From NCBI GenBank assembly GCA_963681505.1, contig OY811973.1, forward strand, positions 13,266,268-13,330,267: a stretch of 64,000 nt of DNA, written 5' to 3'. The position numbers and the translations under genes are program-made. Below the pieces are notes generated by a model. It worked only from the letters and a program-made list of their open reading frames with translations, did no database searches and was not told where the DNA came from. Shown piece by piece: positions 21,757 through 31,096 of the stretch. The DNA comes from Eunapius fragilis. Lineage: Eukaryota > Porifera > Demospongiae > Spongillida > Spongillidae. Numbering within the stretch: position 1 is the stretch's first letter; every line of letters starts with the position of its first letter.

Positions 21757-23790
21757 TAATCAACACAACCAATTCATTTTTTTAAATTTTCAAAGGAATA
21801 CAATGCATGGAATCAACACACTGAGTAAAAGTATATAATAGAACTAATACACACTATCTACACATTATGTATGCATAAACAACCTAACAACCCACTCCCA
21901 TAGACTCCCTACCCATTATGGCTCTTGGTACTGACCTAACTAAAGGTAAGTTGAGGTGGCCATAAAGCTCTGACGACATCGAAGCCATTATGCGTGACTC
22001 ATAGATGGAAATTAGGGAGGCCAAGCGTTTGAGGGTGGAACGAGCTTCCATCCCCCAATTACCATAGGATTCCACAGCCAATGGGATGCACACCCAGCCC
22101 AACTCCTCACACTTGGCATCATTGGCTGAGTGCTTTCTAGTTTCAGCGATGTGAGCTGCAGCACCTGCCGAGGCACTAGTCTCCTCCAAGATGGCTGGAG
22201 TGAGAGGAGAGGTCACTGTCACATCAAAGGTTGCAGGGCGACCCCTATCCCAGCCCTGAACAAGAAGGTCAGCTGGACGGGAATTAGAATGACTTGGGGA
22301 TAGCCCATGTCCCATTTCCACTTTCACCGAAAGGTGGGCACAGTGACAGAAGTTGGCTATGGTGTCACGGAGGTGGTTATGACGAAGAAGAACAAACCCA
22401 CCATGTCTACAAGAGATGGCATGGTGTCCAAGAGGGTCCAGGGCGATGCCAGAGCAGAAAGGACAAAGGGAGCCTCCGGATGTGTCCAGGCCAAGCCACC
22501 ATTTGATGGCTGTTTGACATTCAGCAGGATCAAGATGATGACCAAGGCTCGTAGAAGGGACCACTGAGATCCAGGAACTTGCATGTGAAGCAGACACAGA
22601 TAGGAGACGTGCCTTGTTTACAGGAGAAGCCGAGGGCAGGAGAGACTGGAATAGTTGATGGTCCAGCTTTTTGGACAAAGTATGTTGATGAGGAGGGACT
22701 GCTAGGACCGTGTCAACTGTTGTAACATCAAGCATGGAGACCTGATTGTTGAAAGATGCCACAGCCTTCTCTAGATGCATGTTGCCAGGACTAGCACACC
22801 CCGAGGCTGCCAAGGAAGAGATGAAAGCAGCTGGAGCATGCAGTGCAAGGGAACGGAGCCCTAACCCACCAAAGCTGAGGCTAAGCTGTGCCTGGTTCCA
22901 ATTACTATCAGGGATAGATAAAGCCAGACATGAAGCAAAGCATTTCCTGACTTCATCATCAAAGTGTTTCAAACTGTCCACACAAAGACTAGGTGGAGTG
23001 GCTCTGGCCAGATGGATAAGTTTACAAAAACCTCCACATATACGAAGCAGAGATAGGGAGACATGCCAGTCTATCACTGAGACATCTACGATAGCCGAAA
23101 GTAACACTTTGCTCTGAGCACATTTCTCAGAAATGACCCGGGAACAGTGGATGAAGTCCCCAACTGGAACTCCAAGGACCTCCAAATTTGGTGAGTTGGA
23201 TTCTTTCACCTCTGGTGGGAACAATGCACTACCATTCCTACTGAATAACTCACATTTTGGAAGATTGATGTAAAGGCCCAGGTTTGGACCCAACTCTTCA
23301 ATAAGGTTTAAGGCACGTGACACTGCCAATCGGTCTCCTGCCAGGACTCCATCATCAAGATACCAAAGGTTCAAAAGGAGGTTAAAGGAGCCATCATCTG
23401 CCTCCACGGAAGATACCAATTTACGAAGGACCAGAGCAAACAACATTGGGCCAAGTGGGTCACCTTGCTGCACTCCTGACTGAGAGGTGATCAGGCCTAA
23501 GGGGTGCCAGAGGAAAGGATGGGAACCATAGCACAATGACACCCATTGTAGGAGTTTGGGGAAGAACATCAAACACTCGTCAAGAATGGCCTGCCTGGAA
23601 ACTTGGTTGAAGGCATTAGCCATGTCCACCTTGACAACCACGAAGTCGTCCTCTAGCCAATTCTCTTCTATGCAAGCTCTCAAGCTGTGTACAATCTTGT
23701 CAGAGCCTGCCTTGCAAGCAACGCCTAGTTGTAGGGGGATGGAAGAATGTAGTAACCAATTCATATAATTATAATTATTATTATTAAAGT
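21757..23790 (-). mobile_element. 5'-truncated RLE-type LINE copy A
   Basis: The copy is bounded on its 3' side by AATTAATAATC (21750-21760) and on its 5' side by ATTATTATTATTAAAG (23771-23790). It has the longest intact frame of the family. The AAT-rich boundary on both sides recurs in almost every other copy in the window. Confidence 0.8.
21884..23764 (-). CDS. Reverse transcriptase / restriction-like endonuclease of a LINE
   Basis: A 626-codon frame. RT palm motif A is KVDMANAFNQVSR (Asp at residue 47), motif B SQSGVQQGDPLGP (about 94-106), and motif C WYLDDG (134-139, the catalytic DD). The thumb is LGVPVGDFIHCSRVI (about 196), then GGLGLRSLALHAPAAF (about 300). The C-terminal part has a zinc knuckle, CPFCSGIALDPLGHHAISC, followed by RHNHLRD, RPADLLVQGW and ATFDVTVTSPL, the R/KPD...D arrangement of restriction-like endonucleases of R2-type LINEs. 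The frame lacks the first RT motifs (DIRPIAVGE, seen in the copy at 51906-52265), so it is 5'-truncated and its ATG is fortuitous. It ends RESMGVGC with a stop. Confidence 0.85.
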   Translation of the reverse strand: MNWLLHSSIPLQLGVACKAGSDKIVHSLRACIEENWLEDDFVVVKVDMANAFNQVSRQAILDECLMFFPKLLQWVSLCYGSHPFLWHPLGLITSQSGVQQGDPLGPMLFALVLRKLVSSVEADDGSFNLLLNLWYLDDGVLAGDRLAVSRALNLIEELGPNLGLYINLPKCELFSRNGSALFPPEVKESNSPNLEVLGVPVGDFIHCSRVISEKCAQSKVLLSAIVDVSVIDWHVSLSLLRICGGFCKLIHLARATPPSLCVDSLKHFDDEVRKCFASCLALSIPDSNWNQAQLSLSFGGLGLRSLALHAPAAFISSLAASGCASPGNMHLEKAVASFNNQVSMLDVTTVDTVLAVPPHQHTLSKKLDHQLFQSLLPSASPVNKARLLSVSASHASSWISVVPSTSLGHHLDPAECQTAIKWWLGLDTSGGSLCPFCSGIALDPLGHHAISCRHGGFVLLRHNHLRDTIANFCHCAHLSVKVEMGHGLSPSHSNSRPADLLVQGWDRGRPATFDVTVTSPLTPAILEETSASAGAAAHIAETRKHSANDAKCEELGWVCIPLAVESYGNWGMEARSTLKRLASLISIYESRIMASMSSELYGHLNLPLVRSVPRAIMGRESMGVGC

Positions 23791-23906
23791 TATTTGTTAT
23801 TGCATTAAGAGATAAAGGGGATCGTCCAAATTCTATATGCTCTTCCTACATTTCATTGACTACTATACTGCTACGTGCCTGCAGGGTGAAAAAAAAAACC
23901 TATGAA

Positions 23907-24201
23907 ACAAGTAAATAAAAACATTCTCTAACGAGAGAGTTGTTGGTATATAGGATTGACCAATGGTGGTGTAAGAAGCACGGAAACAAGAGTGACAGAA
24001 ATGTTACTGGAAAATTGAAATAGGCCTATATTTAGCACGCTCACAAAATAACAGCGCATGCCTGAGTAATGGGTTAAATATAGGCCTATTTCAATTTTCC
24101 AGAAAATTTCTGTCACTCTTGTTTCCGTGCTTCTTACACCACCATTGGTCAATCCTATATACCAACAACTCTCTCGTTAGAGAATGTTTTAATTTACTTG
24201 T
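23907..24201. mobile_element. Fold-back MITE (family F, copy 2)
   Basis: The ends ACAAGTAAATAAAAACATTC and its complement (to 24201), with arms of about 125 bp as reverse complements (GTTGGTATATAGGATTG, GGTGTAAGAAGCACGGAAAC). Same family as 3120-3404 but about 20-25% diverged by eye. Confidence 0.85.
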
Positions 24202-24330
24202 AGCGTTTTAAATTGCATTTGGAACTTACAGCTACCAAAAGCGTCCGCGCCCCCTCCCGCACCTGTAGCGTTTTAAATTGCATTTGGAACTTACAGCTAC
24301 CAAAAGCGTCCGCGCCCCCTCCCTCCCGCA
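24202..24330. repeat. Tandem duplication of about 63 bp
   Basis: TAGCGTTTTAAATTGCATTT ... ACAGCTACCAAAAGCGTCCG ... CCCCCTCCCGCACC is present twice back to back, nearly identical. Confidence 0.9.
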
Positions 24331-24589
24331 CCCACCCACTTTCGGTGAACCATGCCCATTTCTCACATAATTATAACTTTTCCTTATTGGTGCCCCCCTC
24401 CCCCCCCCGCTTTCAAAATTCATGGATCTGCCATAAGCGTTGAAGATGTTCCGTTAAGGCTCCGCCTGCCGAGTGGAAGGTTGATAAGGTCATATATCAA
24501 GACAAACAAAGGACAGAAAGATTATCCGCCATACTAATGCTAAATTGTCTGGGGACTAGTACTCATCCGTTATCCTATTATTCATACTA

Positions 24590-24932
24590 CAGTACATGTA
24601 CCCTTATATCAACCCCTCTGTACCACGGGGGTTGATATAGGGGTAAAGTGGATGTGGTAAAATACACTCTATTCAAAATTTTGTGTTCCTAGCTAGAGAT
24701 ACCTCGTTTACCCATCGTTAATGAGTTCACTTTGCAGTGTATGGACATGTAGTATTCCTTTAATAACTGCTGGGAGGATCAACAGGGGTGTTGTTGACAT
24801 AAACCACCTTTTAATGAGTTCCTTCAGAAAGTGAACTCATTAGTGGTGGGTTGATGTGATTGCTAGGAACACAAAAACCCTAGCCTAGCATCACTATGAA
24901 TAGGGCAGGTTGATATGAGGGTACAGAAACTG
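24590..24932. mobile_element. 343-bp pogo-type MITE (TA|CAGT...ACTG|TA)
   Basis: CAGTACATGTACCCTTATAT at the left and its imperfect complement at the right (ATGAGGGTACAGAAACTG), flanked by TA on both sides (24588-24589, 24933-24934). Internal inverted segments include GAGTTCACTTT / AAAGTGAACTC and TTTTGTGTTCCTAG / CTAGGAACACAAAA. The CAGT termini and TA duplication are those of the pogo/Tigger group, and a larger relative with transposase remnants lies at 35144-36701. Confidence 0.7.
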
Positions 24933-26015
24933 TACCAACAATACGGATGCGATCAATTGCAAGTCACCTGACTGATAGTAATCGGGTCCCCAGACTACCC
25001 TGCTCCCGGAGATATATGTTCCCCCTCTCGCTACGCCACTGGCTGTATCGTGCATTCCATACCTTACATCCATTAGCAATAATTCCATCATCGTTTCGCA
25101 TGAACTAATTAAAATTGCGGAGTTGGTTCCCGGTCGGATTTCTTTTCTTTTTCCCCTATTAATTTATTAAAATTTGTACGAACAAATTACGTACAAAATA
25201 TGTCAGCTGATATCGCTCCATGTGTGTCAGGCCTAAGAAACCTAACTTCATAGGAACAGGTAAGGTACAGTAGGATTCCTTAATTAAAGCAGTTCAGGCG
25301 GCTGCTGCACCTGATGAAGTGTCGGTAGAGCCAGTTTCAGTTTCAGTTGTGTACTACATGTACTAGTAAGTTTGCGTACCAACGGGGGTTCAATTTGAAT
25401 TTCGGTAGCTGTAAGAAGAGGTTACGGCTTGAAGCGCTATGGCGAAGCCTAAACTGTAGCGTAGAGAAAGACGTATTGCGTGGTGCTTGTTTCATACTCT
25501 TCGAGATTCTAATATCTTCGAGATTCGTAACTTCAAACCTCGATTGTGTCTATACATACCTCATGTGGCTCGCACGTTGTTGTACATAGGGTCATCTGAC
25601 ATGGTAAAGGACGTGGGCTGATTCCGGCTGAAACGTGCATGGTAACCAATAGGTGAAGGCGTTGCGTGCAAGTTGTTCAGCCTTGTCAGTGCATTTGTCT
25701 TGATAGCTCCCGCGTGCATGCAGACCCGTACCGCTTCTACTGCAACCTTTAAAAGGCGGCTTGCGGTTGGCCTGCCATGCTCGTGCAAGGTATTAATTAA
25801 TTAATAATCTATCATGTGATATAATTATATTAATGAGTATTAATAACGTACTATTACGTGTACCAAAAAAACTCGCGCCAAGTTGTACAAGATGATGGTA
25901 ACAACATATAAAGTGCGGCGACCAGTTCTTACGAATACTTGTTCCTTTGCAGAAATTACAGTGGTGGATGATCATTGGAACGATCGCTAATGGTACGTAT
26001 ATCATCCTTGTGTAT

Positions 26016-26097
26016 AACTGGCATTGTAAAATGCTCGCGGGGAGGGAGCAGAGTCTAGACTCTGCTCCCTCCCCGCGAGCATTTTACAATGCCAGTT
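26016..26097. repeat. 82-bp perfect palindrome
   Basis: Bases 26016-26056 are exactly the reverse complement of 26057-26097 (41 of 41), centred on GAGTCTAGACTC with no loop. It contains GCTCGCGGGGAGGGAGCAG. The symmetry ends abruptly on both sides. Confidence 0.97.
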
Positions 26098-26314
26098 TAG
26101 CTTCCCATAAACGTCCAACTACCGCTGGCTCAAACCCCCACCCCTCCCATCCCTCGTCCCCCCAGTAGCTCATGTTCGTTGCGAAGAAAACGCTCTGCAC
26201 GCTCAGATGTATTAACCAACCACCATACTGTTTTCATTTCATCTGCATGTTAAATACACACACACACACACATAATGTATCTCATACTCCGACATCAGTC
26301 TCCACCACATGGTC

Positions 26315-26520
26315 CTATCTGAGCCTCCAACTACATGCTTGTGTATTATTACATACATGTGTCTCATCGCCTTCAGTACATGCCAATGTTTCATAGCCTC
26401 TGGTGCAACGTTCTTCTGCTACATGGTCCTGGCTCATAGCATCCATTACAAGTTTCATAGCCTCCATTACCACCTCCAGTGTATGGTCCTGTATTATAGC
26501 CTCCACTAGATGCTCATTTC
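26315..26520 (-). pseudogene. Gly/Tyr-rich coding remnant
   Basis: On the minus strand one frame reads ASSGGYNTGPYTGGGNGGYE TCNGCYEPGP before a stop, and after a frameshift TRGYETLACTEGDE. The recurring GGY/GYE motif suggests a decayed low-complexity Gly/Tyr-rich segment. No domain is recognised; it may be chance in a repetitive stretch. Confidence 0.25.
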
Positions 26521-26970
26521 CCATGCCCTTCCTTCACTATAAGTTCAGTGTGGGTGGGAGGTATGGTTGAGACAGCTGGGCAATAAATTATGTTAACCGA
26601 TCTCGGGTAACCTGTGAATATAATGATGTACTTGCATAACTATATTAATGCGTTACCAGACACTCGAGCAAGAAGTGGTCAGTCCATAGCCTGAGTGCCC
26701 TGACTGACTGACCTAAGCATCTTTCACATCGCCTTACCTGTATTGACAAAAACATTGACATTGCTTTTTTATGTACTTTGGATGTGACGTGACATAGTAA
26801 CATAACTATGTACACATGACCTCACATACAGAGTATGAATAATAATCATATTCTGAACATTGCCGTGTCAAATGTTTTTGCTGGTAGAATGCCATAACAG
26901 GGCATACTATTAAAATCAAAACGTAACTCTTCAACATTTATTAATTACCATCCCCTCCCCACCCTCCCAG

Positions 26971-27372
26971 TTTTCTCCCAGACCTTGCCATGTCAGCTCA
27001 CAGGAGGGACCAGCTGTCCCACGAAGATATGTCCTAACACTGCTGTCAACTACATGTGTAATGTTAGCAGCTATGTTGGGAACACACTGTGGGCTGTGCC
27101 TTCAGTGGGAGGCTGTGTAGGGACTTCACTCATACTAGCTCAGGGTCCTCCAGCACCTGCTCAATCCTGTCTCACTACTTCTTCAAGTGGCACATGTGGA
27201 CCCTTCACAGCAACCAACACGCCTCCTCTTACAAATAACCTCTACTGTCTTACCTCCACCCTCTCTGCGGTGGTCACACCAGCAATGGATGGTCTAGTGG
27301 TATCATGTTCCAGCTACAATATAGTAACTGCTACAAGCACTTGTATAGGAAATGCAACCTTATCAATCCTTG
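26971..27372 (+). CDS. Receptor copy 1, Ig-like domain exon
   Basis: The exon runs from acceptor CACCCTCCCAG to donor CCTTG|GTGAGC, phase 2 to 1. It reads FSQTLPCQLTGGTSCPTKIC, PNTAVNYMCNVSSYVGNTLW, then CLTTSSSGTCGPFTATNTPP, LYCLTSTLSAVVTPAMDGLV and GNATLSILG. The Cys/Trp spacing (YMC ... LW ... LYC/VSC) is that of an Ig-like extracellular fold, with extra Cys pairs likely forming added disulfides. It continues by matching phase into the FN3 exon at 30947. Two further copies of this gene lie at 53.9-59.4 kb. Confidence 0.75.
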
Positions 27373-27771
27373 GTGAGCCATGGTGTGTATTGAACGTTAA
27401 ATAATACTTGAACCATTATATAGAACAAACATAATAAGTTCTCTTATATTCTAGACACATTAGGTCCTCATTACAGAAGCTAAGTACTGCATAAATTTTG
27501 GTTTTTTATATGACAAGATTCATTCAAGGAGATAGAATAGCTGAGTTAAGGACGCTTAAGATTTTTTCTTGCTTCACTGCTGGAACCGTTTCAAGTCTGA
27601 TAGTGTTTAAATAGGAATCATTCATGTCAGATGGTTTTTTTTCTTGAATGTTATAATGATGTAGGACTTCCTGGCGATTTATCACCTGCAACTTTGTAAA
27701 ACATTTGTTTACTAAATTTTACTCATATTCATTTAAGTATCAGGTAATAAGTTGGCAGGAAGTGGACCTGT

Positions 27772-30020
27772 GTATGCCAGCCGTTAGGGTATGCTGGCCA
27801 TTAGGGTATGCCGGCCATTAGGGTATGCTGGCCATTAGGGTATGCTGGCCGTTAGGGTATGCCGGCCGTTAGGGTATGCTGGCCATTAGGGTATGCCGGC
27901 CGTTAGGGTATGCCGGCCGTTAGGGTATGCCGGCCATTAGGGTATGCCGGCCATTAGGGTATGCCGGCCATTAGGGTATGCCGGCCATTAGGGTATGCCA
28001 GCCATTAGGATATGCCGGCCATTAGGGTATGCCGGCCGTTAGGGTATGCCGGCCATTAGGGTATGCTGGCCATTAGGGTATGCTGGCCGTTAGGGTATGC
28101 TGGCCATTAGGGTATGCCGGCCATTAGGGTATGCTGGCCATTAGGGTATGCCGGCCATTAGGGTATGCTGGCCATTAGGGTATGCTGGCCATTAGGGTAT
28201 GCCGGCCGTTAGGGTATGCCGGCCATTAGGGTATGCCGGCCATTAGGGTATGCCGGCCATTAGGGTATGCCGGCCATTAGGGTATGCCGGCCGTTAGGGT
28301 ATGCCGGCCATTAGGGTATGCTGGCCGTTAGGGTATGCTGGCCATTAGGGTATGCTGGCCATTAGGGTATGCCGGCCATTAGGGTATGCTGGCCATTAGG
28401 GTATGCCGGCCATTAGGGTATGCTGGCCATTAGGGTATGCTGGCCATTAGGGTATGCCGGCCATTAGGGTATGCCGGCCATTAGGGTATGCCGGCCATTA
28501 GGGTATGCTGGCCATTAGGGTATGCCAGCCGTTAGGGTATGCTGGCCATTAGGGTATGCCGGCCATTAGGGTATGCTGGCCATTAGGGTATGCCGGCCAT
28601 TAGGGTATGCTGGCCATTAGGGTATGCTGGCCATTAGGGTATGCTGGCCGTTAGGGTATGCCGGCCGTTAGGGTATGCCGGCCATTAGGGTATGCTGGCC
28701 ATTAGGGTATGCCAGCCGTTAGGGTATGCCGGCCATTAGGGTATGCCGGCCATTAGGGTATGCCAGCCATTAGGATATGCCGGCCATTAGGGTATGCTGG
28801 CCGTTAGGGTATGCCGGCCGTTAGGGTATGCCGGCCATTAGGGTATGCTGGCCATTAGGGTATGCTGGCCATTAGGGTATGCCGGCCATTAGGGTATGCC
28901 GGCCATTAGGGTATGCTGGCCGTTAGGGTATGCCGGCCGTTAGGGTATGCCGGCCATTAGGGTATGCTGGCCATTAGGGGATGCTGGCCGTTAGGGTATG
29001 CCAGCCATTAGGGTATGCCGGCCATTAGGGTATGCCGGCCATTAGGGTATGCCGGCCGTTAGGGTATGCTGGCCATTAGGGTATGCCGTCTGTTAGGGTA
29101 TGCCGGCCATTAGGGTATGCCGGCCATTAGGGTATGCTGGCCATTAGGGTATGCTGGCCATTAGGGTATGCTGGCCATTAGGGTATGCTGGCCATTAGGG
29201 TATGCCGGCCATTAGGGTATGCTGGCCGTTAGGGTATGCTGGCCATTAGGGTATGCCGGCCATTAGGGTATGCCGGCCATTAGGGTATGCCGGCCGTTAG
29301 GGTATGCTGGCCATTAAGGTATGCCGGCCGTTAGGGTATGCCGGCCGTTAGGGTATGCTGGCCATTAGGGTATGCTGGCTGTTAGGGTATGCTGGCCGTT
29401 AGGGTATGCTGACCATTAGGGTATGCCGGCCATTAGGGTATGCCGGCCATTAGGGTATGCTGGCCATTAGGGTATGCTGGCCATTAGGGTATGCCGGCCG
29501 TTAGGGTATGCTGGCCATTAGGGTATGCCGGCCATTAGGGTATGCCGGCCGTTAGGGTATGCCGGCCGTTAGGGTATGCTGGCCATTAGGGTATGCCGGC
29601 CATTAGGGTATGCCGGCCATTAGGGTATGCCGGCCGTTAGGGTATGCCGGCCGTTAGGGTATGCTGGCCATTAGGGTATGCCGGCCATTAGGGTATGCCG
29701 GCCATTAGGGTATGCTGGCTGTTAGGGTATGCTGGCCGTTAGGGTATGCTGACCATTAGGGTATGCCGGCCATTAGGGTATGCCGGCCATTAGGGTATGC
29801 CGGCCATTAGGGTATGCCGGCCGTTAGGGTATGCCGGCCGTTAGGGTATGCTGGCCATTAGGGTATGCTGGCCATTAGGGTATGCCGGCCGTTAGGGTAT
29901 GCTGGCCATTAGGGTATGCTGGCCATTAGGGTATGCCGGCCGTTAGGGTATGCTGGCCATTAGGGTATGCTGGCCATTAGGGTATGCTGACCATTAGGGT
30001 ATGCTGGCCGTTAGGGTATG
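27772..30020. repeat. 17-bp TTAGGG-containing minisatellite, about 132 copies
   Basis: The unit is GTATGCYGGCCRTTAGG, so every junction reads TTAGGGTATG. Variation is almost confined to two positions (C/T and A/G), with rare others (CCAGCC, CTGACC). It lies in the intron between the Ig and FN3 exons of receptor copy 1. A second array of the same unit is at 44324-44822, and both share left and right flanks (AGGTAATAAGTTGGCAGGAA before; ATGG..AAGCAGTTGG after). Confidence 0.97.
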
Positions 30021-30471
30021 CCCTGTTCCTTGATTGTATGTTTTAATAAATTTAACATGGTCAAGCAGTTGGTACACTAGAAGAGCCCCAGGTATATAAC
30101 TACATCTAATGAGGTGAATTTGTGCCACTCCTCAAGTCTGTGAGTCCTGATGGGACAAAGCCAAAACGTGCTAGATATGTATAAAAATGTACATGAGTCA
30201 TTTTGTATATGTTGTGAGCATTTATAAGATAGTGAGAGAATGCCTTCAATGCAGTCAGCTGATGTGATGCACAGAAAATAAGTCTTCAAAAAAGTACAAT
30301 TGGCAGAAACTTTCTCCCCAGTACAGTGGAACCCCTAAATGCTGTAGTAGGGACACTGGACACACCTTGAATCACTAAAGTATCATTGGCTTACATACAT
30401 AATGAACTCCTGAAATAGGGACACTTCAATAATCTGTCACTTGAGGTGGTGTCCACATTAGACTGTATATA
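30021..30471. other. Intron sequence with a pogo-like end
   Basis: No coding seen. TACAGTGGAACCCCTAAATG at 30323-30342 has the TA+CAGT form of a Tc1/pogo-type terminal repeat. The related segment AGTACAATGGAACCCCTAAA recurs at about 52890. Confidence 0.35.
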
Positions 30472-30502
30472 CCCTAACCCTAACCCTAACCCTAACCCTA
30501 AT
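30472..30502. repeat. Interstitial telomere-type repeat (CCCTAA)5
   Basis: Five tandem CCCTAA units. The tract is bracketed by a direct repeat, ACTTGAGGTGGTGTCCACAT(TAGA), at 30439-30462 and 30509-30532. Confidence 0.95.
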
Positions 30503-30946
30503 CAGGACACTTGAGGTGGTGTCCACATTAGATTGCACATGCATTTCTAAATAGTTCAACACTGTTTTCTGTCAAGTTTAAATTCTTTCTTAGATAAATG
30601 AATCCATTTGAAGCACTATCAGTTTTCCAGCATAGGAACCAGTAATTTCTATGGCTATAGGCCTCGAAGCCCTTGAGTATCTCAGAGCATGATAAACCAC
30701 ATTCCATAGTCATGCTGGCTCAATAGCTGGTCTCAAGCTACGGGATAAGGATGGGACTTAATATTCAACTTTTCAATGGAATGAAACAACATGAAGTGAT
30801 GTGAAAGACTTCACTTAGCAGCTACACTGTATATCAATATTAAATAGCAATAAGGACCATTTGCAGTTGCCATGGATATTGGTGTAGGGTGTGATTATCT
30901 AATTCTACTACACAACAGCTTACATGTACATATCTCAATGTTTCAG

Positions 30947-31096
30947 CTCCTCCCAGTGCTCCAACCATTACATCACTGACAAGCATCTATTCAGACCAGC
31001 TAACAGTGACCTGGACATCTGTTCCAACGGCTACCAGCTACAATGTCAGTATCAATGGCAGCACTCCTATCTCCCTACCTGCTAATGCTAACACAT
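30947..31096 (+). pseudogene. Receptor copy 1, FN3 exon, 5' part (interrupted)
   Basis: From acceptor AATGTTTCAG the exon reads APPSAPTITSLTSIYSDQLT, VTWTSVPTATSYNVSINGST and PISLPANANT. The Trp in LTVTW and the Tyr in TSYNVS are the fibronectin type III core residues. In the intact paralogue the next residues are YTFTGLTNNT. Here the codon after Thr is split by a 1.86-kb element at ACAT. The Ig exon's phase (ends one base into a codon) matches this exon. Confidence 0.8.

Larger units (their letters stand above)
24935..26970. other. Interval upstream of receptor copy 1
   Basis: I see no supported exon except a weak Gly/Tyr fragment at 26315-26520. A CA run lies at 26255-26271. The 90 bp before 26971 (ATAACAGGGCATAC..., TTCAACATTTATTAATT) are homologous to the intron before the Ig exons of receptor copies 2 and 3. 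Confidence 0.4.

Noticed and set aside
22294-23117. Plus-strand frames inside LINE copy A
   Set aside because: They are antisense to the intact 626-codon RT/endonuclease frame.
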